Shown here: piece after piece, positions 28,045 to 36,932 of the stretch
Layout of the letters: each line of letters opens with the position of its first letter
Numbering within the stretch: the first letter of the stretch is position 1
Assembly: GCF_016907915.1 (NCBI RefSeq)
Contig: NZ_JAFBCW010000009.1
Coordinates: forward strand, 1 to 64,000
Length of the DNA stretch: 64,000 nt
Reading direction: 5' to 3'
Source of the DNA: Desulforadius tongensis
GTDB lineage: Bacteria; Bacillota; Desulfotomaculia; Desulfotomaculales; Desulfohalotomaculaceae
Program-made: the position numbers and the translations under genes
Notes under the pieces: generated by a model
Database searches by the model: none
What the model saw: only the letters and a program-made list of their open reading frames with translations
What the model was told of the DNA's origin: nothing

Positions 28045-28067
28045 AAAAAACCCGGCATGTATGCCGG
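28045..28067 (-). terminator. Terminator of coiled-coil repeat gene
   Basis: Palindrome CCGGCAT-GT-ATGCCGG followed on the minus strand by TTTTTTG, 18 bp after the stop codon at 28085. A second small palindrome (AGCGCC-TAA-GGCGCT, 27991-28005) lies further on. Confidence 0.8.
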
Positions 28068-28084
28068 ATTAGGTTTAAACCGCT

Positions 28085-29104
28085 CTATTTATTTACTACT
28101 ATACGTAGATTTTCAATTTGTTTTGGTATTTCTTCTTCAACTACCTCGCGCAGCTTAGTAAATATATGATCAGGTACTTCACGCATAAAACTATTCATTT
28201 CACCAAGTTCCCGTTTTAGTTCCGCTTGACCTTGTTCTAATCTATCCAACCGGCCATCCATATCATCCAGCCGGCCGCCCATGGCACCCAACCGGCCATC
28301 CATATCATCCAGCCGGCCGCCCATGGCACCCAACCGGCCATCCATATCATCCAGCCGGCCGCCCACGGCATCCAACCGGCCATCTACACCATCCAGCCGG
28401 CTCTCCACTCCATCCAGCCGGCTGCCCATGGCATCCAACCGGCCATCCATATCATCCAGCCGGCTGCCCATGGCATCCAACCGGCCATCTACACCATCCA
28501 GCCGGCTCTCCACGTTACCCAACCGGCTGTCCACTCCATCCAGCCGGCTCTCCACGTTACCCAACCGGCTGTCCACTCCATCCAGCCGGCTCTCCACGTT
28601 ACCCAACCGGCTGTCCACTCCATCCAGCCGGCCGCCCACGGCATCCAACCGGCCATCCATATCATCCAGCCGGCCGCCCATGGCATCCAACCGGCCATCC
28701 ATATCATCCAGCCGGCTGCCCATGGCATCCAACCGGCCATCCATGTCATCCAGCCGGCCGCCCACGGCATCCAACCGGCCATCCATATCATCCAGCCGGC
28801 CGCCCATGGCATCCAACCGGCCATCCATATCATCCAGCCGGCTGCCCATGGCATCCAACCGGCCATCCATGTCATCCAGCCGGCCGCCCACGGCATCCAA
28901 CCGGCCATCCATGTCATCCAGCCGGCCGCCCATGTCATCCAGCCGGCCGCCCATGGCATCCAACCGGCTGTCCACTCCATCCAGCCGGCTCTCCACGTTA
29001 CCCAACCGGCTGTCCACTCCGCCCAGCCGGTTATCAATGCTGTCTAACTGTTGATTAACCTTATTTAGTTCCCCAAGTATTTGTTTTAAGAGTTTTTCTT
29101 CCAT
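28085..29104 (-). CDS. Heptad-repeat coiled-coil protein
   Basis: 339 residues. A 20-residue N-terminal cap (MEEKLLKQILGELNKVNQQL) leads into about 36 consecutive heptads of the form GRLDDMD, GRLDAMG, SRLDGVE or SRLGNVE. Leu and Met/Val fall at the a/d positions and Arg/Asp elsewhere, which predicts a long rigid parallel coiled coil. A non-repeat C-terminal domain follows (LDRLEQGQAELKRELGEM, then MREVPDHIFTKLREVVEEE). There is no signal peptide or membrane segment, so it is probably cytoplasmic. No function is recognised; such proteins are often labelled only by their coiled coil. ATG 29104 is preferred over TTG 29110. Confidence 0.8.
   Translation of the reverse strand: MEEKLLKQILGELNKVNQQLDSIDNRLGGVDSRLGNVESRLDGVDSRLDAMGGRLDDMGGRLDDMDGRLDAVGGRLDDMDGRLDAMGSRLDDMDGRLDAMGGRLDDMDGRLDAVGGRLDDMDGRLDAMGSRLDDMDGRLDAMGGRLDDMDGRLDAVGGRLDGVDSRLGNVESRLDGVDSRLGNVESRLDGVDSRLGNVESRLDGVDGRLDAMGSRLDDMDGRLDAMGSRLDGVESRLDGVDGRLDAVGGRLDDMDGRLGAMGGRLDDMDGRLGAMGGRLDDMDGRLDRLEQGQAELKRELGEMNSFMREVPDHIFTKLREVVEEEIPKQIENLRIVVNK
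28255..29030 (-). repeat. 21-bp tandem repeat array (coding minisatellite)
   Basis: About 36 copies of a 21-bp unit, each holding a CCAGCCGGC- or CCAACCGGC-like core on the plus strand. Higher-order 42- and 84-bp blocks recur exactly, for example a 42-bp block three times at 28497-28623. The period is a multiple of three, so copy changes keep the frame. All three alternative frames stay open over long stretches as a side effect. Confidence 0.95.
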
Positions 29105-29443
29105 TATCAATAGCTCACCCCGTATTTATCCCATTCAATCCCCCCGTGGGAATTAGCCGGGTGATGGTTTATCATTTTTTACGGGTTTTTTAAGAAGTGG
29201 CTGTAAACATTGGTAAGTAAAGCGGCGATTTTGTTGATCGGACTGTTCTTTGGATGGATATGATCTAAACTTGAAGGCCTTGTACGTGAATTACATCTTA
29301 ATTTGACTGCATCCGTAACAGTATTATACAACTTAAAGCTGCATATTGAAAGTATATTTACTGTATTTCAAAATTCATTGGAACTTTGCCCGGTGTCTTT
29401 ACATACCCGGTTTTTGACTAACTTTAACAGTTATCTTTATACT
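29105..29443. other. Intergenic region upstream of coiled-coil gene
   Basis: About 340 bp without a supported gene on either strand. It should contain the promoter of the coiled-coil gene; I see no clear consensus. Confidence 0.5.
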
Positions 29444-29477
29444 AAAAAAATGGCACGCTGAACGTGCCATTTTTTTA
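29444..29477. terminator. Terminator of ispH-rpsA
   Basis: Stem ATGGCACG / CGTGCCAT (29450-29457 and 29463-29470) flanked by seven A on one side and seven T on the other, just after the stop of the fusion gene. It can act in both directions. Confidence 0.88.
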
Positions 29478-29482
29478 CCTTT

Positions 29483-31531
29483 TTATCTGTTCTTTTCCAG
29501 CATTTCGGTTAATTCCTTGGGCATTACTTCGGCTAAACTTACACCGCCACCGGTATCTGCTTCAACAACAGTTTCCTGCTGTTCCCGGGGTTCCGGTTTG
29601 CCTGCCTGCTTCTTGGGTTTAGAGCGTTCCTTTTTAGCCTCACGATTAACCTCCCGGATAGAAAGGCGAATACGTTTCTCTTCCCGGTCAACCGAAAGTA
29701 CTTTAACGTTAATTTCATCCCCTTCAGACACAACATCTTCCGGTTTTTCCACATGTTCTTCAGCCAGGTGTGAAATGTGCACCAGACCTTCCACTCCAGG
29801 CTCTAGCTGTACAAAGGCACCAAATGGAGCAAGACGCACAACTTTAGCCGGCACAACACTGCCGATTTCATATTTCTCTTCCACATTATCCCAGGGGTTG
29901 GGTAACAGCTGCTTCAAGCCCAGGGAAACCTTTTGATTTTCTTTATCTATCTTTAACACCTTAACTTCTACTTCATCGCCTACATTAACCACCTCAGAGG
30001 GGTGCTTAATGCGGTACCAGGCCATTTCAGAAATATGCAGCAGGCCGTCAACACCGCCAATGTCAATAAAGGCACCAAAATCAGTTAAACGGCGAACTAC
30101 ACCCTTAACGGTTTGACCTTCTTCCAAAGTTTGGAACAATTCTTCACGAGCTTTTTCAGCTTCTTCTTCCAGTACCACTTTGCGGGATAAAATCACCTTT
30201 CTGCGGTTTTTGTTCATTTCAATAATTTTAGCCTTTATGGTTTGATTTAAATATTGGGATAAATCTTCCACATAACCAATCTCTACCAATGATGCGGGTA
30301 AAAATGCACGTATGCCCACATCTACCAAAAGACCGCCTTTAACCACTTCGCGCACTACACCTTCAATAACGGTGCCGTTGTTCATAGCTTCTTCCAAGCT
30401 GTCCCAGTTCTTTTCAATGTCAGCACGTACTTTAGATAACAGGGTTCTGCCTTCGTCGTCTTCAGCCTTTAACACCACTACATCTATTTCATCTCCAACC
30501 TTCACCACTTCTTGAGGGTTGGTGTTATAGCTGCTTAATTCCTTCAGGGGTATAACTCCCTCAGATTTAGCTCCAACGTCAACCAGAACCTCATCTTGAT
30601 TTACTTGAACCACTGTACCTCTCACCGTTTCACCCTGGTGCAGGGTTTTTACCTCTACTGCTTCCCTCATGCCCTCTTCTTGCATTTCCATAGTTTCACC
30701 TAACTCCTTCATCCTACATTTTACCTCCTCAATAACCCAGCTGGGTGTAGATGCACCCGCCGTTAATCCAGCACGTTCAACCCCAGCAAACCAATCGGCC
30801 TTTAGTTCTGCGGCAGTTTCTACCTGGTAGGTGGGCGTACCTGCAGCGCTACAGAGCTTAGTTAATTTGCCAGTATTGGCGCTATTAACTCCGCCCACCA
30901 CTATCATTACATCCACTTTTTGAGCCAATTCCAGGGCTGCTTTTTGGCGCTCTCCAGTGGCACGACAGATAGTATTGCCAGCCTCTACTTTAAAGCCCTT
31001 GTTTTGCAGGGCTTGAACTACCTCATTATAGATTTCCACCGGTTGTGTGGTCTGGGCAACCACAGCCACCCGGTTAAAACCGGAAATTTTTTCAGCCTCA
31101 GCAGCACTATCCACAACAATGGCGCTGCCCCCGGTCCAACCAACAATACCTTTTACCTCCGGGTGTTCTTTATCTCCCACCACCACCACTTGATATCCCT
31201 CAGCGGTATAATCCCGGGCCAACTCTTGTGCTTTACGAACAAAGGGACAGGTTGCGTCTATCACCGTGTGACCGTACTCATCAGCTGCTTTCAGCACTTC
31301 CGGGCCTACCCCGTGAGATCTTATAATCAAATTGCCGGGAGGAATATCTCGAAAGTTTGTTATCGCTTGAATCCCTTCACTGGCAAGTTTCTCCACCACC
31401 TGGCGGTTATGAATGATCGGCCCCAGCGTATAAATCGGGCCGGACTTTTCGTTGGCAGTCTGCCGGGCCATATCAATTGCCCGCTCAACTCCAAAGCAAA
31501 AACCCGCCTTTGGAGCCACAAGCACTTCCAA
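29483..31531 (-). CDS. ispH: Fused IspH (HMBPP reductase) and ribosomal protein S1
   Basis: 682 residues. Residues 1-280 are IspH, the last enzyme of the non-mevalonate isoprenoid pathway: cluster Cys in AGFCFGV, DATCPFV and GNTICRATGERQ, plus NSANTGKL. Residues about 295-635 hold four S1 RNA-binding domains (ETVRGTVVQVNQDEVLVDVG, IEGVVREVVKGGLLVDVG, VKGVVRRLTDFGAFIDIGG, VPAKVVRLAPFGAFVQLEPG). A Lys/Glu-rich tail follows. This fusion is known in several Clostridia. There is no stop or frameshift at the junction. The start is TTG 31531, 5-6 nt after GAGGTGA. Together with upstream plsC and cmk it repeats the common cmk-plsC-ispH-rpsA order. Confidence 0.95.
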   Translation of the reverse strand: MEVLVAPKAGFCFGVERAIDMARQTANEKSGPIYTLGPIIHNRQVVEKLASEGIQAITNFRDIPPGNLIIRSHGVGPEVLKAADEYGHTVIDATCPFVRKAQELARDYTAEGYQVVVVGDKEHPEVKGIVGWTGGSAIVVDSAAEAEKISGFNRVAVVAQTTQPVEIYNEVVQALQNKGFKVEAGNTICRATGERQKAALELAQKVDVMIVVGGVNSANTGKLTKLCSAAGTPTYQVETAAELKADWFAGVERAGLTAGASTPSWVIEEVKCRMKELGETMEMQEEGMREAVEVKTLHQGETVRGTVVQVNQDEVLVDVGAKSEGVIPLKELSSYNTNPQEVVKVGDEIDVVVLKAEDDEGRTLLSKVRADIEKNWDSLEEAMNNGTVIEGVVREVVKGGLLVDVGIRAFLPASLVEIGYVEDLSQYLNQTIKAKIIEMNKNRRKVILSRKVVLEEEAEKAREELFQTLEEGQTVKGVVRRLTDFGAFIDIGGVDGLLHISEMAWYRIKHPSEVVNVGDEVEVKVLKIDKENQKVSLGLKQLLPNPWDNVEEKYEIGSVVPAKVVRLAPFGAFVQLEPGVEGLVHISHLAEEHVEKPEDVVSEGDEINVKVLSVDREEKRIRLSIREVNREAKKERSKPKKQAGKPEPREQQETVVEADTGGGVSLAEVMPKELTEMLEKNR

Positions 31532-31581
31532 ATACAATCACCTCTAAAAAGGTACTTTTAAAACAGAGCACCTGTACTCAC

Positions 31582-32181
31582 TTATTTGATATCGCCTTTA
31601 ACAGGTTTCATCAGGCGTGCAATTTCACTCATAATTTTACAGCTGTATCTCTCCAAGTCCCGGCGGCTTGGTTTATTTCCAGCATACCGGGGTAATAGAA
31701 TGGGCTCGCCAACAGTCAGCTTTAGCTTTTCACAAATGCCCTTGGCCCCGCAGATGCCTATGGGCACAACGGGTACATTATTTTTAAAAGCCAGCATTGC
31801 GGCACCTAAATGGGGCTTTTGCAGTTCACCGCTGGAACTGCGCGTTCCTTCGGGAAAAATTCCAAGCACCTGGCCCTTATTTAATAATTCAGCAGCCTTA
31901 CGCAGGGCGGCACGATCCATCCTGCTGCGCTGAACAGGAAAAGCTTTCAACGCTCGAATCACAGTACCAAAAACCGGTATTTTAAACAGTTCCGCCTTGG
32001 CCATATAGTGAACAGGACGGTTTAACGCACAACCCACAGCTACCGGATCCCAATAACTGGAATGGTTAGAAACCACTATTAAACCGCCTTGGCTGGGTAT
32101 GTTGTCCAAACCCGTTACTTCCCAACGGCGCAGGATTAACAATACCACCCTCATAACAATCCTGGCCAGGTTATAAAACAT
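31582..32181 (-). CDS. plsC: 1-acyl-sn-glycerol-3-phosphate acyltransferase
   Basis: Transfers the second acyl chain to make phosphatidic acid. 199 residues with the catalytic motif NHSSYWDP (H-x4-D, about residue 37-44), the substrate motif FPEGTRSS (about 112-119) and one N-terminal hydrophobic stretch. GGAGG precedes ATG 32181. It lies between cmk and ispH-rpsA in one transcription direction. Confidence 0.93.
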   Translation of the reverse strand: MFYNLARIVMRVVLLILRRWEVTGLDNIPSQGGLIVVSNHSSYWDPVAVGCALNRPVHYMAKAELFKIPVFGTVIRALKAFPVQRSRMDRAALRKAAELLNKGQVLGIFPEGTRSSSGELQKPHLGAAMLAFKNNVPVVPIGICGAKGICEKLKLTVGEPILLPRYAGNKPSRRDLERYSCKIMSEIARLMKPVKGDIK

Positions 32182-32227
32182 TAATTAAACCTCCAAAAAG
32201 TTTTAACCACAGTTTACCCCAAAACTG

Positions 32228-32905
32228 TCATTTACAATCACTTACATTTTCAATATGCTGCACCATCTGCTCTACAACTTGATTGATTGTTAATCCAGTG
32301 GTATCTATAATTATTGCCTCTTCAGCCGGAACAAGGGGATCGGTCTCGCGATTTTGGTCTATATAATCCCGTTGGGAAATTTCAGCCATTAATGTTTCCA
32401 ACGGAACATGATAACCTTTCTGCTTTAAATCCCGCTGGCGCCGCCGGGCCCGTTCTTCAATGGAGGCTGTTAAAAAAAACTTGGCTTGGGCGTCCGGCAG
32501 CACCCTGGTACCGATATCCCGGCCATCCATTACCACTCCACCGGAAGCAGCCATGCTCTGCTGCTGGCGCACCATGTTTTTCCTTACTTCCGGTATCCTG
32601 GCCACCAGGGAAACACGCTGGGATACTTCCGGCTGTCGTATTTTACCGGTTACATCCTCCCCATCTATGAAAACCCTATAATTCTGATTATCGGTAATTA
32701 ATTTTATCATCACTTCGGATGAAAGCTCTGCCAGGGCAGCAGTGTCGTTAAAGTCGTAATTCAACTGCAGGGCCTTCCATGTTAACGCCCGGTACATGCT
32801 GCCCGTATCTATATACAGTAAGCCCAGCTTATCAGCTAAGAGCTTTGCCACTGTACTTTTGCCGGCACCAGCCGGGCCGTCAATGGCAACATTAAGCTTG
32901 CTCAT
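32228..32905 (-). CDS. cmk: Cytidylate kinase
   Basis: Phosphorylates CMP and dCMP. 225 residues with P-loop DGPAGAGKSTVAK at about 9-21, the CMP-binding region DTGSMYRALTWKALQ, VMDGRDIGTRVLPDA and RQRDLKQKGY in the lid. The length is normal. It begins the cmk-plsC-ispH-rpsA group, and a terminator separates it from aroA upstream. Confidence 0.96.
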   Translation of the reverse strand: MSKLNVAIDGPAGAGKSTVAKLLADKLGLLYIDTGSMYRALTWKALQLNYDFNDTAALAELSSEVMIKLITDNQNYRVFIDGEDVTGKIRQPEVSQRVSLVARIPEVRKNMVRQQQSMAASGGVVMDGRDIGTRVLPDAQAKFFLTASIEERARRRQRDLKQKGYHVPLETLMAEISQRDYIDQNRETDPLVPAEEAIIIDTTGLTINQVVEQMVQHIENVSDCK

Positions 32906-33143
32906 ACAATACCTCGCTAACTACAAGATGCTATAATATTCAAATACCTATAGTATTCAAATAAGTATTCAAATACCTTAAGTTGTTTCGACACACCGCA
33001 GCAAATTCCTCTTTTTCGCTGGTAAAATCTTTTGAACGTCCTGAAAAATGTTATATTACTAAGCCCAGCAGCTGCTCACTGAAAAACGTTCACTCCCGCA
33101 AGTGGCTGCCGGGGCTTTTCATTCCCTGCATAGGGGGTAATAT

Positions 33144-33174
33144 AAAAAAGCCTGAAGAAAAAATGTCTTCAGGC
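33144..33174 (-). terminator. Terminator of aroF-tyrA-aroA operon
   Basis: Stem GCCTGAAGA / TCTTCAGGC (33150-33158 and 33166-33174). On the minus strand it is followed by TTTTTTATA, directly after the aroA stop at 33178. Confidence 0.88.
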
Positions 33175-33177
33175 GTA

Positions 33178-34464
33178 TTATTCTACTATAATTGATTTTA
33201 ATACGTTTTCAAACCCAGGAAATGATATATTGATAATTTCTGCATCCTGTACCACTGTTTTCCCAGAGGCCGCCAGGCCGGCCACTGCCATGGCCATACC
33301 GATGCGGTGGTCGCCATGACTTGTGCAAACCGTCCCGGTAAGGGGTTTGCCTCCTTCAATAATCATACCATCGGGCTGTTCCTCTATCTTCACACCAAAT
33401 TTGGCCAGCTCACCGGCCACCGCTGCTATACGATCCGTTTCTTTCACCCGCAGTTCAGCGGCATCTCTGAAAATCGTCTTTCCCTGGGCCACCGCCGCTG
33501 CCACCGCCAGCACCGGTATTTCATCTATTAAACGGGGTATGATATCGCCATCTATAACTGTACCCTTCAGCATGCCGCCCCGCACCCGCACATCTCCCAC
33601 AGGTTCCCCGCTTTCCAAACCACGGTTGGTAATGTCTATACGGGCTCCCATGTTTTGCAGCACTTCCAATATACCATTCCGGGTGGGGTTTAATCCCACG
33701 CCTTCAATGGTTACGTCGGAACCGGGCACAATGGCCGCCGCCACCAGGAAAAAGGCCGCTGAAGAAATATCACCGGGAACGGTAAGTTTCTGTCCCGTTA
33801 GTTCGGGCTGTCCCTGTACAGCAGCCGTACAGCCATCCACTTCCACCCGGGCACCAAAGAGCTGCAGCATGCGTTCAGTGTGATCCCTGGATTTAACCGG
33901 CTCTTCAACCACTGTTTTGCCACCGGCAAATAACCCGGCCATCAGTATTGATGATTTAAGTTGGGCACTGGCCACCGGAGTTTTATAATGAATAGCTTTA
34001 AGTTTACCGCCCCGAACCGCCAGGGGAAGCAGGGTACCCTGCTTCCGGCCGGCAAAACCAGCCCCCATTTGGGCCAGCGGGGTGGTAACTCGCCCCATGG
34101 GGCGGCGGCGCAGTGATTGATCCCCGGTAAGAACACTAAAAAAGGGCTGACCGGCCAAAATACCTAAAAGCAGGCGGGCAGTAGTGCCGGAATTACCGCA
34201 GTCCAACACGTCTTCCGGCTCTTTAAGCCCCTGCAGCCCCCCGCCCTGCACTGTAATCACACCGTTATTTTCGGAAATATCCACACCCATGGCTTTAAAA
34301 CACTTTATGGTGGAAAGGCAGTCTTCCCCCATTAAATAATTTGATATTTCCGTTTTACCCCTGGCCAGCGCGCCAAGCATCACCGCCCGGTGAGAAATGG
34401 ACTTATCACCGGGCACACTAATCCTTCCCCTTAAACTTCTGCATTGTTTTACAGTTAATTCCAT
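33178..34464 (-). CDS. aroA: 3-phosphoshikimate 1-carboxyvinyltransferase (EPSP synthase)
   Basis: Joins phosphoenolpyruvate to shikimate 3-phosphate in the chorismate pathway. 428 residues from ATG 34464, which has GGGGGG upstream; the seven-codon extension to 34485 is less likely. Motifs are [43 protein letters not shown] and [10 protein letters not shown]. It follows tyrA by 32 bp, in an operon with DAHP synthase, so entry, penultimate and tyrosine-branch steps are co-expressed. Confidence 0.96.
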   Translation of the reverse strand: MELTVKQCRSLRGRISVPGDKSISHRAVMLGALARGKTEISNYLMGEDCLSTIKCFKAMGVDISENNGVITVQGGGLQGLKEPEDVLDCGNSGTTARLLLGILAGQPFFSVLTGDQSLRRRPMGRVTTPLAQMGAGFAGRKQGTLLPLAVRGGKLKAIHYKTPVASAQLKSSILMAGLFAGGKTVVEEPVKSRDHTERMLQLFGARVEVDGCTAAVQGQPELTGQKLTVPGDISSAAFFLVAAAIVPGSDVTIEGVGLNPTRNGILEVLQNMGARIDITNRGLESGEPVGDVRVRGGMLKGTVIDGDIIPRLIDEIPVLAVAAAVAQGKTIFRDAAELRVKETDRIAAVAGELAKFGVKIEEQPDGMIIEGGKPLTGTVCTSHGDHRIGMAMAVAGLAASGKTVVQDAEIINISFPGFENVLKSIIVE

Positions 34465-34496
34465 TTTGCCCCCCGGTTCTATCAATTTACTGTTAA

Positions 34497-35594
34497 CTAG
34501 CGGACATGGACTTGGTATCCCTCACCCGCTAACAACTTTTCCGCCTTTTTTTGTTCCTCCTCTGTGGCAAAAGCCAGGCGGATGGTACCCCCCTGCCCTT
34601 CTCGTACCCGTAGTATTTCCAGATCGGTAATGTTTACTCCATTCTCCCCCAGCAGTGAGGAAAAATGAGCGATGATTCCCGGTTGATCCGGAACGCTTAA
34701 CAGCACCTCAAACAGCTGCGGCAGGTATCCCTTGCTGCGGGCAGGAAGCGATAAACGGGTTTCCCTGGCCTGCTCCAACCTCTGCTGCAGCCCAGCACCG
34801 TTATCATCCCGTATCAACTGTTCATACTCCTCCAGCACCGCCCGGAAACAGTTAATTACCTCCAGCACCCGGCGGCGATTGCATTGAAATATATCTCTCC
34901 ACATCACCGGGCTGCTGGCGGCAATCCTGGTGGTATCACGAAAACCGCCGGCCGCCAGGGGGATTATATCTGTATATCCCGGCATATCCCTTAACGTGTT
35001 CACCAGCGCGGTGGCCACCAGGTGAGGAAGATGGCTGATTACCGCCACGTTATGATCATGAAGTTCCGGTGACATTTCCACCACCCGCGCTCCCATTGAC
35101 TCCACTAAACAGCGCACGGCTTTTAACGCCGCCCCGTTGGTTTTTGTCGTCGGAGTTAACAGGTAATAGGCATTCTCAAATAAATAGGGGTCGGCTCCTC
35201 TCATCCCCATCACTTCAGACCCGGTCATGGGATGACCGCCCACAAAATACACTTCAGGGGGAAGAACTCTCTCTGCCAGTGCAGTTATTCTTTCCTTAGT
35301 GCTCCCTACATCCGTCACTATGGTGTTTTCTTTTAACTGCCCGGCCAGCTGACATATTAATTTTTCGGTGGTCAGTACAGGAGTGGCCAAAACCACCAAA
35401 TCCGCCCCTGCTATTCCCCGGGAAAGAGAATTTTCCCCTTTGTGAATTGCTCCGGCCGATAGAGCCAATTCAATATTTTCAGGATTGGTGTCCACCCCGA
35501 CAACTTCACTTACCAGCCGGCGGTGATTAAGGGCCAGGCCAAAGGAACCGCCAATTAACCCAACCCCTACAATAACAACCCGCTTAAAAAACAT
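34497..35594 (-). CDS. tyrA: Prephenate dehydrogenase with ACT domain
   Basis: Oxidatively decarboxylates prephenate to 4-hydroxyphenylpyruvate for tyrosine. 365 residues. The Rossmann motif is [28 protein letters not shown] is the prephenate-binding block, and [18 protein letters not shown] carries the catalytic-region His. An ACT domain occupies about 295-365 ([20 protein letters not shown]). ATG 35594 follows GGAGG; the extension to 35633 overlaps aroF and is rejected. It begins 1 bp after the aroF stop. Confidence 0.95.
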   Translation of the reverse strand: MFFKRVVIVGVGLIGGSFGLALNHRRLVSEVVGVDTNPENIELALSAGAIHKGENSLSRGIAGADLVVLATPVLTTEKLICQLAGQLKENTIVTDVGSTKERITALAERVLPPEVYFVGGHPMTGSEVMGMRGADPYLFENAYYLLTPTTKTNGAALKAVRCLVESMGARVVEMSPELHDHNVAVISHLPHLVATALVNTLRDMPGYTDIIPLAAGGFRDTTRIAASSPVMWRDIFQCNRRRVLEVINCFRAVLEEYEQLIRDDNGAGLQQRLEQARETRLSLPARSKGYLPQLFEVLLSVPDQPGIIAHFSSLLGENGVNITDLEILRVREGQGGTIRLAFATEEEQKKAEKLLAGEGYQVHVR

Positions 35595-35595
35595 T

Positions 35596-36618
35596 TTAAA
35601 TTTCCTCCATCTCCCTGCCCACGGCCCAGGCAATAACTCGCAGTTCCGCCATCAGCGCTTTAAAATTTTGCGGCGTCAATGACTGCTTACCATCACAAAG
35701 CGCCTCCGGCGGATTAGGGTGCACCTCAATCAACAAACCGTCAGCCCCGGCAGCCACCGCGGCCCTGGACATATCACCTACAAAACGCCAATTGCCGATG
35801 GCATGACTGGGATCAACAATTACCGGCAGGTGAGAAAGATACTTAATTACCGGTACCGCCGTTAAATCCAAAGTGTTGCGGGTATATGATTCAAAACTTT
35901 TAATTCCCCGCTCGCACAAAATAACATTGGAATTTCCCCCGGCCAAAATGTATTCAGCAGCCATCAACCATTCTTCCACCGTGGCAGAGGGAGCCCGCTT
36001 CAGCAATACAGGTTTGCCCACCTTGGCCACCTGACGCAGCAGGAAAAAATTTTGCATGTTGCGGGCACCAATTTGCAGTATGTCGGCATATTCACTTACC
36101 AACGGCAGGGTACTGGTATCCATAACCTCCGTTACCACCGGCAGGCCGGTGATTTCCCTGACCTCGGCCAGCAGTTTCAGTCCTTTTTCTTCTAAACCTT
36201 GAAATGAATACGGGGATGTGCGGGGCTTATAAGCACCGCCGCGCAGGATTGTGGCCCCACCCGCTTTCACCTGTTCCGCTGCTTCTAAAAGCTGTTCCCG
36301 GCTTTCCACCGCGCAGGGACCGGCCATCACTTGAATATGATCGCCGCCTATTTCAAGGTTACCCACCCTAACAACGGTATCTTCCTCTTTAAATACCCTG
36401 GAAGCCAGCTTAAAGGGATGCATGATGGGAACCACTTTTTCCACACCGGGCATTGCTTCCAGCGCAATATCATTTATCTGGGTACGATCCCCAACGGCAC
36501 CAATGATGGTGCGCTCCACCCCTTTGGATAAATGCACTCGAAAACCCGCTTGTTCCAATTTATCAATCACCAGCTGAATATCTTCCTGGCCGGCGCAATG
36601 ATTCATAATAACTATCAC
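35596..36618 (-). CDS. aroF: DAHP synthase, full length with N-terminal regulatory domain
   Basis: Condenses phosphoenolpyruvate and erythrose 4-phosphate, the first step to chorismate. 340 residues. An N-terminal ferredoxin-like regulatory domain (about 1-70) precedes the KDSA-like TIM barrel: [56 protein letters not shown] and [10 protein letters not shown]. In relatives such as Thermotoga the extra domain gives tyrosine/phenylalanine feedback. The start is GTG 36618 just after AGAGGAGGGG; ATG 36606 is possible. A second DAHP synthase without this domain ends the trp operon. Confidence 0.95.
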   Translation of the reverse strand: MIVIMNHCAGQEDIQLVIDKLEQAGFRVHLSKGVERTIIGAVGDRTQINDIALEAMPGVEKVVPIMHPFKLASRVFKEEDTVVRVGNLEIGGDHIQVMAGPCAVESREQLLEAAEQVKAGGATILRGGAYKPRTSPYSFQGLEEKGLKLLAEVREITGLPVVTEVMDTSTLPLVSEYADILQIGARNMQNFFLLRQVAKVGKPVLLKRAPSATVEEWLMAAEYILAGGNSNVILCERGIKSFESYTRNTLDLTAVPVIKYLSHLPVIVDPSHAIGNWRFVGDMSRAAVAAGADGLLIEVHPNPPEALCDGKQSLTPQNFKALMAELRVIAWAVGREMEEI

Positions 36619-36675
36619 TGCAAGCCCCTCCTCTGAGCGTTATGGAATTTTACAAGTTATTATCACCCCATTAAA

Positions 36676-36700
36676 CACAAAAAACGCCCTCAGAGGAGCG
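36676..36700 (-). terminator. Possible attenuator hairpin in aroF leader
   Basis: On the minus strand CGCTCC...GGGCG is followed by TTTTTT. The same arm (CTCCTCTGAG) is perfectly complementary to CTCAGAGGAG at the aroF ribosome-binding site about 50 nt downstream, so two exclusive structures are possible. Confidence 0.45.
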
Positions 36701-36719
36701 CAAAAGAACAAATAAGCAT
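36690..36719 (-). CDS. Possible 9-codon leader peptide MLICSFALL
   Basis: ATG 36719 lies exactly 6 nt after GGGGAGGG (36733-36726), a very strong ribosome-binding site. The frame ends at a TGA inside the hairpin arm, so a translating ribosome would cover that arm. It contains one Phe and no run of a regulatory amino acid. The role is inferred from its position in the aroF-tyrA-aroA leader. Confidence 0.4.
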   Translation of the reverse strand: MLICSFALL

Positions 36720-36797
36720 ATTAATCCCTCCCCTACCATACTACCGTACTTCCCTGTTCAAAAACACCTTTTAAAAGGTAAACCATCCTACGCTACT

Positions 36798-36826
36798 ATA
36801 ATACCACAGCATTTATCAACGGGCAA
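36798..36826 (-). promoter_or_regulatory. Probable promoter of aroF-tyrA-aroA operon
   Basis: Minus-strand -35 TTGCCC (36826-36821) and -10 TATTAT (36803-36798) with a 17-bp spacer. This gives a leader of about 170 nt that includes the possible leader peptide and hairpin. Confidence 0.5.
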
Positions 36827-36932
36827 TAATAAATTAACAAAACATTCTCAGGCCCATAAATAAAGTATTTGTAACAGCAGATGTATTGTTATACAATGTA
36901 AACTAGAAAAATTTGTATAGGAGTTGGTCTTA

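Noticed and set aside
28255-29030. Regular repeats that could be mistaken for a CRISPR array
   Set aside because: There are no unique spacers; units of 21 bp are directly contiguous and coding, and no cas genes are present.
28281-29054. Long open frames on the plus strand and in a second minus frame across the repeat array (Ser/Pro/Arg-rich and Trp-rich products)
   Set aside because: They arise because the 21-bp unit has no stop in several frames. Neither has a ribosome-binding site or start and end outside the array, while the chosen minus frame has normal unique ends.
33060-33120. Imperfect long hairpin upstream of cmk with AAGCCC and GGGGCTT ends
   Set aside because: The pairing is broken by several mismatches and no family or expression platform could be recognised; too weak to report as a feature.
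36619-36923. T-box riboswitch ahead of the aroF or trp operons
   Set aside because: The conserved T-box antiterminator sequence and specifier-loop layout are not seen in either leader; other attenuation structures are present instead.
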